Origin: Acidobacteriota bacterium
Lineage (GTDB): Bacteria > Acidobacteriota > Terriglobia > Terriglobales > Acidobacteriaceae
Length of the DNA stretch: 7,783 nucleotides
Direction: 5' to 3'
NCBI GenBank assembly: GCA_028873155.1
Contig: JAGWML010000146.1
Coordinates: 1 to 7,783, forward strand
Position numbers and translations under genes: made by a program. The notes below the pieces were generated by a model. The model had not been told where the DNA came from and did no database searches. It saw nothing but the letters and a program-made list of their open reading frames with translations. Positions 1-6,722 of the stretch are shown here, piece by piece (within the stretch, counting starts at the first letter, position 1; every line of letters starts with the position of its first letter).

Positions 1-205
1 CGAGCATGGAGGCGAGGCCGTAGAGACCGGCAGCGATGAACTCGAGCGCGGAGTCGTGGCCGGCGAGGAACTGACGAACGGTGGACTCATCCTTGGGCAG
101 ACCATCGAGCAGGCCGCTGACCTGGGACGCGAAAGCGCGCGCCTCCGCAGGAATGGGCTTGGGCGGAATGAGGCTGTCGTTCGGTGCTGCGGGGTTATCT
201 GCCAT
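1..205 (-). CDS. Partial protein of unknown function (N-terminal 68 codons)
   Basis: An open minus-strand frame starts at ATG (203-205) and runs off the left edge without a stop. The visible 68 residues begin MADNPAAPNDSLIPPKPIP, a proline-rich flexible start. They continue into a probably helical stretch containing LLDGLPKDES and then a more hydrophobic FIAAGLYGLASML. Codon third positions are strongly G/C, as in the neighbouring genes, which supports real coding. A purine-rich AAGAGAGAG (215-223 on this strand) lies about 9 nt before the ATG, and a plausible promoter lies further upstream. I do not recognise the family, and too little is present to assign a function. It is transcribed divergently from ppk1. 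Confidence 0.55.
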   Translation of the reverse strand, partial: MADNPAAPNDSLIPPKPIPAEARAFASQVSGLLDGLPKDESTVRQFLAGHDSALEFIAAGLYGLASML

Positions 206-245
206 GCGCACGGACTCTCTCTTGGGAGGGACTTCCCTGCTCTAT

Positions 246-273
246 GGTCTACCCGCTCGGCGGCGTGGGTCAA
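246..273 (-). promoter_or_regulatory. Candidate sigma70-type promoter for the left-edge gene
   Basis: On the minus strand, TTGACC (268-273) is followed after 16 nt by TAGACC (246-251). The -35 hexamer matches the consensus at 5 of 6 positions; the -10 hexamer is weak at 3 of 6. Transcription would start near 239, giving a leader of about 35 nt before the ATG at 205. The -35 element sits inside the palindrome TCAATTGA (270-277). The plus strand therefore also carries a TTGACG there, but with no good -10 behind it. Confidence 0.35.
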
Positions 274-427
274 TTGACGCGACATCAAGCACAGCAATGC
301 GGACGGAACGGACACCAAAAGGCGGGTCTGTGAATGGCAGATTGAATTCTGCAGGGTGCAGTTCGGGCGCTGCCCCGACGGAGGGAAACGCGGTAGACTT
401 GGCATCACGGCGGACGGCAACCAGAAA

Positions 428-2590
428 ATGGCCAGAACGACCCCCAAACAGAAGCTTTTCAATGGACGCGATCACTCGTGGATGCAGTTCAACCGGCGCG
501 TGCTGGAGGAGGCGGAGGACCGGACGAATCCGCTGCTGGAGCGTGTGAAGTTTCTGGCGATTACCGGCTCGAATCTGGACGAGTATGTGGAGGTGCGGCA
601 GGCGGGACTGCTGCAACGCATCGAAGATGGATACCGTGAACCGGGCTTCGACGGGCTGTTGCCGGAGGAATCGCTGGCCGCGCTGACCGCGGAGATCCAC
701 GGCTTTGTGAAGGCGCAATACCAGTGCTGGAATGAGCATCTGCTCCCTGAGCTGAAAGAGCAAGGCATCCGGCTGCTGGAGTGGGAGGAGCTGAGCGACG
801 AGGCACGCGTCTATGCGCAAGGTTACTTTGTGCGCGAGGTGGACCCGCTTCTGACGCCGATTGCCATTGATCCGGCGCATCCTTTTCCCCGCGTGCTCAA
901 TAAGGCCTTGTGCCTGGCGCTGCTGCTCAAGCGCAAACGGCGCACATCTGGGCCGGCGATTCTGGGCGTAGTGACGGTGCCGCGGGCTTTGCCCCGGTTT
1001 GTGCGGCTTCCGGCGGAGGATGGCCGCTATGACTATCTGCTGCTGCAGGATCTGATTGCGCAGAATCTTTCCGGGATGTATCGCGGGTACGAAGTGCTGG
1101 CGCGGGCGGCGTTCCGTGTGACGCGCAACTCCAACCTCTATTTTGAAGAAGAAGAGGCGCGGTCGCTGCTGGAGACGATTCGCGTGGAGCTGCACAACCG
1201 GCGCAAAGGCGATGCGGTGCGCCTGGAGGTGGAGGCCGGCGCGCATGCTGAGATTGTGGAACGGCTGCGCGTGAACTTTGAACTCGACGAGAACCAGGTG
1301 TACCAGTGCGATGGGCCGATGAACCTGTCGCGGCTGATGTTTTTCTACGGCGATATTGAAAGACCTGCGCTGAAGTTTGCGCCCTTCACGCCAAAGCCGC
1401 TGCATCTGAGCCGCAAGGCGGCCAATATCTTCGACGAGCTGAGGCTGCATGACATCCTGCTGCACCACCCATATGACTCGTACGACTCGGTGGTGGATTT
1501 TATTCAGCAGGGTGCGGAGGACCCTTCAGTTGTGAGCATGAAGCAGACGCTCTACCGCACGAGCAGCGACTCGCCAATGCTGACGGCGCTGACGGAAGCG
1601 GCGGCTACCAAGGAAGCGACGCTGGTGGTGGAGCTGATGGCGCGGTTCGATGAGGCGTCGAATATCCGCTGGGCGCGCAGCATGGAAGACGCGGGCGTGC
1701 AGGTCTTTCACGGCGTGGTGGGGCTTAAGACGCACTGCAAGCTGGCACTGCTGGTGCGGCGCGACGAGGACGGCGTGACGCGGCGCTACTGCCACCTCGG
1801 TACCGGAAACTACAACCCGGTGACGGCGCGCTTTTACACGGACCTGAGCGTGCTGACGAGCGATCCGCAGATTACGGAACGCGTCCACATGGTCTTCAAT
1901 TATCTGACGGCGCACGCCGAGGTGGATGACTACCGGCCGCTGCTGGTGGCTCCGCTAACGATGGCGGAGAGCTTTCTCGGGCTGATCCGGCGGGAAGCCG
2001 AGCACGCGCGGGCGGGACGGCCAGCGCATATTGTGGCGAAGATGAATGCGCTGCTGGAGCCGAGCGTGATTGATGCCCTCTATGCGGCTTCACAGGCGGG
2101 CGTGGAGATCGACCTGATTGTGCGTGGGCTGTCAATTTTGCGGCCGGGGGTGAAGGGGCTATCGGAGCGGATTCGGGTGCGGTCGATTGTGGGGCGATTC
2201 CTTGAGCACTCGCGGATCTTCCACTTTGCCAATGGCGGGAGCGACGAGATTTATGTAGGTTCCGCGGACTGGATGCCTCGGAACCTGTTTGAGCGCTGCG
2301 AGGTGGCCTTTCCGGTACGCGATCCGGCAGTGAAAGCGAGAATTCACGATGAGATTCTGCCGGCGTTGCTGGCCGACACGGTGAAGGCGCGGATGCAGCA
2401 GGGCGACGGAAGCTACGTGCGTGCGGCTGCCGTGTACAAGGGCGCGCCCGCGTTCAACTCGCAGGACTTTCTGATGAAGCTGGCGGAGGGAAAGACCGAT
2501 CTGGATGCGATTCCTGCGCCGCGGCCCCAGAAAGGGTCTGCACGGCAGACAGCGAGCAGGGTCTCGCACAAGGCCGACGCAGCGGATTAA
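428..2590 (+). CDS. ppk1: Polyphosphate kinase (Ppk1)
   Basis: Reversibly transfers the ATP gamma-phosphate onto a growing inorganic polyphosphate chain through a phosphohistidine intermediate. The 720 residues fit the usual length of about 690-740. The four-domain layout of the E. coli enzyme can be followed: N domain (about 10-108), head (109-323), then two phospholipase D-like catalytic domains (324-504, 505-690). Key residues align by motif with small offsets: N49 (SNLDEY), R377 (LYRTS), R406 (ARFDE), the autophosphorylated H436 (LKTHCKL), H456 (CHLGTGNYN), R566 (IVRG) and H594 (LEHSR). These correspond to E. coli N45, R375, R405, H435, H454, R564 and H592. I chose ATG 428 because the family sequence (FNGRDHSWMQFNRRVLEEA) begins about ten residues later. 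An upstream in-frame GTG at 356 would add 24 residues unlike the family. No strong Shine-Dalgarno is visible; GTAGACT (393-399) is a weak possible -10. The basic, alanine-rich tail after about 695 is probably disordered. Confidence 0.97.
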   Translation: MARTTPKQKLFNGRDHSWMQFNRRVLEEAEDRTNPLLERVKFLAITGSNLDEYVEVRQAGLLQRIEDGYREPGFDGLLPEESLAALTAEIHGFVKAQYQCWNEHLLPELKEQGIRLLEWEELSDEARVYAQGYFVREVDPLLTPIAIDPAHPFPRVLNKALCLALLLKRKRRTSGPAILGVVTVPRALPRFVRLPAEDGRYDYLLLQDLIAQNLSGMYRGYEVLARAAFRVTRNSNLYFEEEEARSLLETIRVELHNRRKGDAVRLEVEAGAHAEIVERLRVNFELDENQVYQCDGPMNLSRLMFFYGDIERPALKFAPFTPKPLHLSRKAANIFDELRLHDILLHHPYDSYDSVVDFIQQGAEDPSVVSMKQTLYRTSSDSPMLTALTEAAATKEATLVVELMARFDEASNIRWARSMEDAGVQVFHGVVGLKTHCKLALLVRRDEDGVTRRYCHLGTGNYNPVTARFYTDLSVLTSDPQITERVHMVFNYLTAHAEVDDYRPLLVAPLTMAESFLGLIRREAEHARAGRPAHIVAKMNALLEPSVIDALYAASQAGVEIDLIVRGLSILRPGVKGLSERIRVRSIVGRFLEHSRIFHFANGGSDEIYVGSADWMPRNLFERCEVAFPVRDPAVKARIHDEILPALLADTVKARMQQGDGSYVRAAAVYKGAPAFNSQDFLMKLAEGKTDLDAIPAPRPQKGSARQTASRVSHKADAAD

Positions 2591-2737
2591 TCCGGTTTGA
2601 CGGGACGCAAGACTCACATGCAGCGAGCCGAGATGCTGTGTGCATCCATCACTACAATGGAAGACGTGCCGCTTCCCCTGGCCAATTCCGACGAACAGGT
2701 CTGTATCTACCCACCTTGCGAGAATGCAGGGCGGCGC

Positions 2738-3571
2738 ATGGAAGCGCCGGCTGCGCTACGGCTGTGGCACCTCACGAGCCTGGATGCGCCGACGGTGGCG
2801 GTGGTGTGGGCGCTCGCGTTTGCGCGGGCGGGCGGGATACGGCTGCCTCTGTGGGTTTCAGCGCTGCAGGCGCTGGGAGCCTGGACGGTATACGTTGGCG
2901 ATCGGCTGCTGGATGCGCGCAGCGGGCTGAGACGGGGCGCCGGGCACACGTTGCGCGAAAGGCATTTCTTCCACTGGAGAAATCGGTATGTGCTGGCGCC
3001 GCTGGCGGCGTGCGCGGCAGCGGCCGCGGCGACGATGATCGTTTTTCTGATGCCGATTGCGATTGGTGAGCGGAACGCCCTGCTGGGAGCGGCGGCGCTG
3101 GTCTACTTCTCCGGGGTTCATGCGCCAGGAAGACGCAAGTGGCAGCCTCTGCCGAAGGAACTGCTCGTTGGAGTGCTCTTTACGGCAGGCTGTGCACTGC
3201 CGACGCTGACTCGACTGAGGATGCTGGGGGCTGGCTGGACGGAGCTGGCTTCACTGCTGGGCGCCGCGGCTGTGTTTGCCGCGCTGGCCTGGCTGAACTG
3301 TTACGCGATTGAGCGATGGGAGTCGGGGACAAGCGCCGGAACCATTGCACCGTGGAAGGCCGCGGCGGTGCTGGCGATTGTCAGCTTGTGCCTCGGCGTT
3401 CTGCTTGCGTGGAAAGGCGACGTGCGAATCGCGGTGCTGATGGCGACTGCGTCGGCAGGCGCGATGCTGCTGGCCTTGCTGGACAAGGAGCGGGCACGGC
3501 TCACTCCTGTAGCGCTGCGCGCGGCCGCTGACCTGGCGCTGCTAACGCCGCTGGTGTGGCTGCTGCGATGA
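2738..3571 (+). CDS. UbiA-superfamily-like integral membrane protein
   Basis: The 277 residues contain about nine hydrophobic segments (near 18-30, 36-54, 84-107, 112-127, 140-157, 167-190, 204-225, 229-248, 258-276), the number and length typical of UbiA prenyltransferases. After the second segment, YVGDRLLDARSG places D55 and D59 where UbiA enzymes carry their first aspartate motif (NxxxDxxxD), but the Asn is a Val. The second motif after helix 6 is degenerate (NCYAIERWES, no Asp pair). PKELLVGVLFTAGCALP (139-155) also resembles the family's central helix. I infer a divergent UbiA-like protein; it may not be a prenyltransferase. The start is uncertain. TTG 2597, ATG 2618, 2633 and 2657 are in frame upstream, but the added residues look non-membrane and composition-biased. 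ATG 2738 has a weak AGGGCGG before it, and TACAAT (2653-2658) could be a -10 between ppk1 and this gene. Its end overlaps the next gene's start. Confidence 0.75.
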   Translation: MEAPAALRLWHLTSLDAPTVAVVWALAFARAGGIRLPLWVSALQALGAWTVYVGDRLLDARSGLRRGAGHTLRERHFFHWRNRYVLAPLAACAAAAAATMIVFLMPIAIGERNALLGAAALVYFSGVHAPGRRKWQPLPKELLVGVLFTAGCALPTLTRLRMLGAGWTELASLLGAAAVFAALAWLNCYAIERWESGTSAGTIAPWKAAAVLAIVSLCLGVLLAWKGDVRIAVLMATASAGAMLLALLDKERARLTPVALRAAADLALLTPLVWLLR

Positions 3572-4209
3572 AGCGACCACCAAACTTCAACCGCGTGGCG
3601 CGGATCTATGCACCGATGGAGAAGCTAACCTTTGGGCCGTGGCTGTGGCGCTGCCGGTGTTGCTTCATCCGGGAACTCAAGACGCAGAGAAGCGGCCTTG
3701 TGCTGGGCGACGGCGATGGGCGCTTCACGGCAAATTTGCTCGAAGAGAATCCGCTGGTGCTGGTGGACGCTGTGGACGCGAGTGTGGAGATGCTGCACAA
3801 GTTGCGATTGAACGCCGGTCTTCGTTCGGCGCGTGTTCGCGTGCATCTGGCCGACGCGCGCGCGTGGGTGCCGGAGGGTTCAGCCTACGACCTGATTGCG
3901 ACGCATTTCTTTCTGGATTGCCTGACCACTGCTGAGGTGGCGGAGCTTGCACGAAGGATTCGCGCGCAAGCGAGCGCCGATGCAGTCTGGGTGGTGTCGG
4001 AGTTTACGATTCCAGACAATTGGTTTGGATGGCTGGTTGCTGGGCCTCTGGTGCGGGCGCTTTACCTGGCGTTCTTTGTGCTGACGGGCCTGCGCGTGCA
4101 GAGGCTGCCCCAGTATCGTGAAGCCATGGCGGAGGCGGGATGGGCGCGGATCAAGGAGCAGAGGCTGCTCGCCGGCCTGCTGGTGGGCGAACTGTGGCGT
4201 GCGCAATGA
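3568..4209 (+). CDS. Class I SAM-dependent methyltransferase
   Basis: A predicted soluble or membrane-peripheral methyltransferase of 213 residues. Rossmann-fold motif I is LVLGDGDGRFTANLL (44-58), with the SAM-binding glycine loop GDGDG. The acidic residue at the end of strand 2 is probably D70 (VDAVDAS), an ADAR segment (95-98) fits the adenine-contacting loop, and YDLIATHFFLDCLT (107-120) fits motif IV. The C-terminal third includes a hydrophobic stretch (WLVAGPLVRALYLAFFVLTGL) that could contact a membrane, followed by YREAMAEAGW, common in this fold. ATG 3568 is preferred over the in-frame GTG 3556 because it overlaps the upstream stop in an ATGA (3568-3571), the classic arrangement for translational coupling. 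The acceptor is unknown. Coupling to a UbiA-like protein makes a lipid or quinone-like substrate attractive, but that is inference. Confidence 0.85.
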   Translation: MKRPPNFNRVARIYAPMEKLTFGPWLWRCRCCFIRELKTQRSGLVLGDGDGRFTANLLEENPLVLVDAVDASVEMLHKLRLNAGLRSARVRVHLADARAWVPEGSAYDLIATHFFLDCLTTAEVAELARRIRAQASADAVWVVSEFTIPDNWFGWLVAGPLVRALYLAFFVLTGLRVQRLPQYREAMAEAGWARIKEQRLLAGLLVGELWRAQ

Positions 4210-4253
4210 CCTCCAGGCAGCAAGCGGAGAACATGGATGGATGCGGCGAGGAA

Positions 4254-4326
4254 TTGTTACATTCGTGTTAAAATTGCCTCAAACTGGACTGGGTAATTTT
4301 TCTAACCATCTTGTAAGAAAGTACTT
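4254..4326 (+). promoter_or_regulatory. AT-rich leader and possible promoter of sixA
   Basis: The 117 bp between the methyltransferase stop and the sixA start change abruptly from GC-rich to AT-rich at about 4252. TAAAAT (4269-4274, 5 of 6 to the -10 consensus) is the best element; TTGTTA (4254-4259) is too close to be its -35. A purine run AAGAAAG lies about 6 nt before ATG 4327 and can act as a weak ribosome binding site. This suggests sixA can be transcribed separately from the genes upstream. I see no terminator hairpin in the gap. Confidence 0.3.
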
Positions 4327-4854
4327 ATGAACCTCTACCTGATGCGCCACGCGAATGCCGGACTGCGGCGCGACAACCCAACCCTGGATACGAAGCGAGC
4401 CCTGATCAAAGAGGGGAAGGATCAGTGCATGCTGATGGCGCGGATGCTGAACGCGATGAAGGTGCAGTTTGACGTCATTGTGTCGAGCCCGCTGAAGCGG
4501 GCGTTACAGACGGCGCAGTTTGTGGGGACGGAGATGGGCTATGAGGCGAAGGTGGAGGTGAGCCCGGCGCTGGCGCCCGATGCAGATTTTACAGCGTTTC
4601 AGGGGCTGATCGACCATTATGCCGAGTATGAGGACGTTCTGATGGTGGGGCACAATCCGAACCTCTTCAAGTTTCTCGGACGCATCATTACGGGCAACGG
4701 TGGAGCTGGGGTGAGGATGCGCAAGGGATCGATTGCGCGGATCGCGATGGACAACCACCCACCGCTGCTGCAGTGGCTGGTTGATCCGCGGATGGCGCGG
4801 AATATCTATGCAAGCGTGGCGAAGAGCTCGCGGCCGAAGACTTCTCGGAAGTAA
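4327..4854 (+). CDS. sixA: SixA-type phosphohistidine phosphatase (histidine phosphatase superfamily)
   Basis: A cytoplasmic enzyme expected to hydrolyse phosphate from phosphohistidine, by analogy with E. coli SixA. The first motif is LMRHANA (R7, H8; H8 is the nucleophile that becomes phosphorylated), written RHA as in SixA-type members instead of RHG. The phosphate pocket continues with R58 in SSPLKRALQTA (53-63), and the second catalytic histidine is H109 in VGHNPN. There is no signal peptide or extra domain. At 175 residues it is slightly longer than E. coli SixA (about 160). The excess is a basic tail (SSRPKTSRK) encoded in the 49 bp overlapping the opposing ppx gene. The true substrate is unproven: family members also act on small molecules or on histidine-phosphorylated proteins. 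Proximity to ppk1, whose product carries a phosphohistidine, is suggestive. Confidence 0.87.
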   Translation: MNLYLMRHANAGLRRDNPTLDTKRALIKEGKDQCMLMARMLNAMKVQFDVIVSSPLKRALQTAQFVGTEMGYEAKVEVSPALAPDADFTAFQGLIDHYAEYEDVLMVGHNPNLFKFLGRIITGNGGAGVRMRKGSIARIAMDNHPPLLQWLVDPRMARNIYASVAKSSRPKTSRK

Positions 4855-6365
4855 TCGGCTTCTTTTCTCAGAGACCACAACTCCAACTCAGCCCCGGTGC
4901 GGCCAGGCTTGATCTCGATGTACACGCGCTTCGGATAGGCGCGCGCCATCACTCGGAGGACGTCGCTGGCGCGATCCTGATTGAGAGCGACGGCGAGGCG
5001 CAGCAAGACGACAGCGCGGTGGACATGCTTGTGTTCGTCAGGGGGGATATTGCGCAGGGCGCGATCGTCGGGTTGCGGACGGCTCTTGCCAAGGTAGCGC
5101 GCCAAGGCCGACACGATGGTGCGCTGCACGGGCGTGAAGCCGTACATCTCAGAGCTGGAGATGATGTACTGCGTGTGCCGGTGGTGTCCCTGGTGGTTGA
5201 TGAACTTGCCGGTGTCGCGCAGGATGGCGGCAGCGGCAAGCCAGCCTTCGTACTCGATCGGGAGCCGATGGAGCGACTTGAGCTCGTGGAATAACTGCAG
5301 CGCGTGCGCGCGAACCGGTTCAGCCTGGCGTGGATCAATCGCGTATCGGCGAGCGGTGGCTGTGACGCTTTCCCAGCGCTCGCGCTCGAATTCGCGATGC
5401 CCTGCGGCACGCGCGTCCTGCTCCGCGAGCAGCTGGGCCAGGATGCCATCACGAAGGCCGAGGGGCGAATAACGAAAGCCGCGAAGATTGAAGGACTCGA
5501 GGAGCTCGGCGAAGACCTGCGCACCCGCAACGATGATCTCCGCACGACGCGGACCGATGCCGGGAACGGCTTCACGTTCTGGAAGAGACATGCGGGCGAC
5601 ACGCGAAGCGATCTTGCGGACCTGGGCAGTGGGAGCGAGCGCCGAAGCTGCGCTGCGTGGGCGGGACGCAGATCGGGACGTCTTCTTTGAGGCCTTGCCG
5701 AGAGCGGCGCAGGCCTCTGCCAACGCGGCAGCTGTCCCTGATGTGGCAATGACATGCGCGATAGCGTGAGGCTGAATCCTGCGGTGCGCGCGGCGGAGTT
5801 CACGCGCAATGAGCCGGTGCATCTGCGTCAGCCCCTGCGGAGTGGGTGGATCGGCTTCCATGAACTCTTCAGTGAGTCGAACCGCGCCGATGGGCAGGCT
5901 GATGGTTTCGCGAATGCGCTTGTGTTCGGACAGTGTGATCTCGCAACTACCGCCGCCGAGATCGAAGAGGAGAACGCGGCCATTGAGGCCGGGCTCGTTG
6001 GCCATGAGGCCATGATGAATGAGGCGGCCCTCTTCAAGGCCGGAGATGATTTCGATGTTCCAACCCGTCTCTGCCTTGACCCACGCCTGAAACGCAGTGG
6101 CGTTGCGGGCGTCGCGCCTGGCGGCGGTGGCGACGACGCGAGTGCGGTCCGCGCCGTGCTGCTGGACGGCGCGTTGGAAACGCTTGAGAGCGCGCAGGGT
6201 GGCAGCCATTGCATCTGGTGAGATGAGGCCGGTATCAAAGACGCTTGCGCCGAGCCGCGTCACCTCACGATCTTCATGGAGCGTCTTGAGATGATGTGCG
6301 ACGACCTTCGCAATCTTCAGCCGGCAGGAGTTGGATCCGATGTCAATGGCCGCAAAGATGGGCAT
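4806..6365 (-). CDS. ppx: Exopolyphosphatase / GppA-family phosphatase with C-terminal HD-like domain
   Basis: Expected to release phosphate processively from polyphosphate ends, or to hydrolyse pppGpp; the two activities cannot be separated by sequence alone. The actin-like (ASKHA) fold is clear: phosphate-1 loop AAIDIGSNSCRLKIA (5-19), the catalytic-Glu region SGLEEGRLIHHG (108-119, E111/E112), phosphate-2 loop LLFDLGGGSCEITL (132-145) and TSGTAAAL (208-215). Residues 219-250 form a Lys/Ser/Ala/Arg-rich linker. SLPEREAVPGIGPRRAEII (260-278) closes the phosphatase part. The C-terminal half (about 325-519) is the HD-like helical domain with INHQGHHRHTQYI (389-401). The residue pair that is often His-Asp in this domain reads R383-D384. 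The 519 residues match long PPX forms. ATG 6363-6365 places the phosphate-1 loop at the usual distance from the N-terminus, with AAGGGAGAG some 15 nt upstream. It faces sixA and overlaps its 3' end by 49 bp. Confidence 0.94.
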   Translation of the reverse strand: MPIFAAIDIGSNSCRLKIAKVVAHHLKTLHEDREVTRLGASVFDTGLISPDAMAATLRALKRFQRAVQQHGADRTRVVATAARRDARNATAFQAWVKAETGWNIEIISGLEEGRLIHHGLMANEPGLNGRVLLFDLGGGSCEITLSEHKRIRETISLPIGAVRLTEEFMEADPPTPQGLTQMHRLIARELRRAHRRIQPHAIAHVIATSGTAAALAEACAALGKASKKTSRSASRPRSAASALAPTAQVRKIASRVARMSLPEREAVPGIGPRRAEIIVAGAQVFAELLESFNLRGFRYSPLGLRDGILAQLLAEQDARAAGHREFERERWESVTATARRYAIDPRQAEPVRAHALQLFHELKSLHRLPIEYEGWLAAAAILRDTGKFINHQGHHRHTQYIISSSEMYGFTPVQRTIVSALARYLGKSRPQPDDRALRNIPPDEHKHVHRAVVLLRLAVALNQDRASDVLRVMARAYPKRVYIEIKPGRTGAELELWSLRKEADYFREVFGRELFATLA

Positions 6366-6565
6366 GGGACAGAAGCGCGCTCTCCCTTGAAGAAGAATGT
6401 AGTGCTGGGGTCAAGATACACGAGAACGGCGCACGGCGTTGTCGGTTTGTATGGGGAGTTCAAGGAGAGATCGACGCGGATTGATTACGCCCTTCGTCGT
6501 TTACGCCATCGCCGCGTGAAGGAGGGCCAGGGATCAGGTCAATGCATCGCCGCAGCACTTGTTTG

Positions 6566-6600
6566 GACCGATCAGAAGAGGAGCCCGTTTCAAATCGGTC
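6566..6600. repeat. Inverted repeat, 7-bp arms
   Basis: GACCGAT (6566-6572) and ATCGGTC (6594-6600) are perfect reverse complements separated by 21 nt. In RNA this could form a long-loop hairpin; in DNA it could be a two-site protein target upstream of ppx. There is no T-tract on either side. The arms are short enough that chance cannot be excluded. Confidence 0.35.
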
Positions 6601-6671
6601 AGTCCGCATATGAGAAGGTCGCGGCAAGCAGAGGGGAGAGTTGCGGCATTTTGAGGGCGGCCGCCAGCAGA

Positions 6672-6700
6672 GGCAGAGGTCAATCGAAATTGACACTGCC
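6672..6700 (-). terminator. Hairpin 22 nt after the sugar transferase reading frame
   Basis: On the minus strand GGCAG-U-GUCAAU is followed by the loop UUCG and then AUUGAC-CU-CUGCC. This gives 11 base pairs in two blocks (6+5) with a small 1x2 internal loop. UUCG is a stabilising tetraloop sequence, although here it is closed by U-A instead of the optimal C-G. The position just after the TGA at 6723-6725 suits a transcription terminator or a 3'-end stabiliser. No U-tract follows, so intrinsic termination is unproven. Confidence 0.45.
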
Positions 6701-6722
6701 TCGCGGGAATGGGCCTACAGGT

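Larger units (their letters stand above)
6366..6722. other. 357-bp gap without a convincing gene
   Basis: The stretch lies between the ppx start and the end of the broken sugar transferase gene, both on the minus strand, so it must hold the ppx leader and probably its promoter. I found no -35/-10 pair I trust; TACATT on the minus strand (6396-6401) is an isolated -10 candidate. A 78-codon minus-strand frame (6460-6696) has no ribosome binding site or recognisable motif and spans both hairpins, so I do not call it a gene. A 10-bp palindrome GGCGGCCGCC sits at 6656-6665. The inverted repeats are listed separately. Confidence 0.6.

Noticed and set aside
356..427. GTG-initiated 24-residue N-terminal extension of Ppk1
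   Set aside because: The added residues are unlike the family, and ATG 428 gives the usual Ppk1 N-terminus.
242..1468. 408-codon minus-strand open frame opposite ppk1
   Set aside because: It lies entirely antisense to the ppk1 start and N-terminal half. Its composition (Gln/Arg/His/Leu-rich) is what reverse-complemented GC-rich codons give, and no family motif is visible.
4949..5809. 286-codon minus-strand frame inside ppx
   Set aside because: It is an alternative frame of the clear ppx gene, Ser/Pro/Arg-rich with no motifs.
6460..6696. 78-codon minus-strand frame in the gap upstream of ppx
   Set aside because: It has no ribosome binding site, its composition is low-information, it spans both hairpins, and it shows no similarity I recognise.
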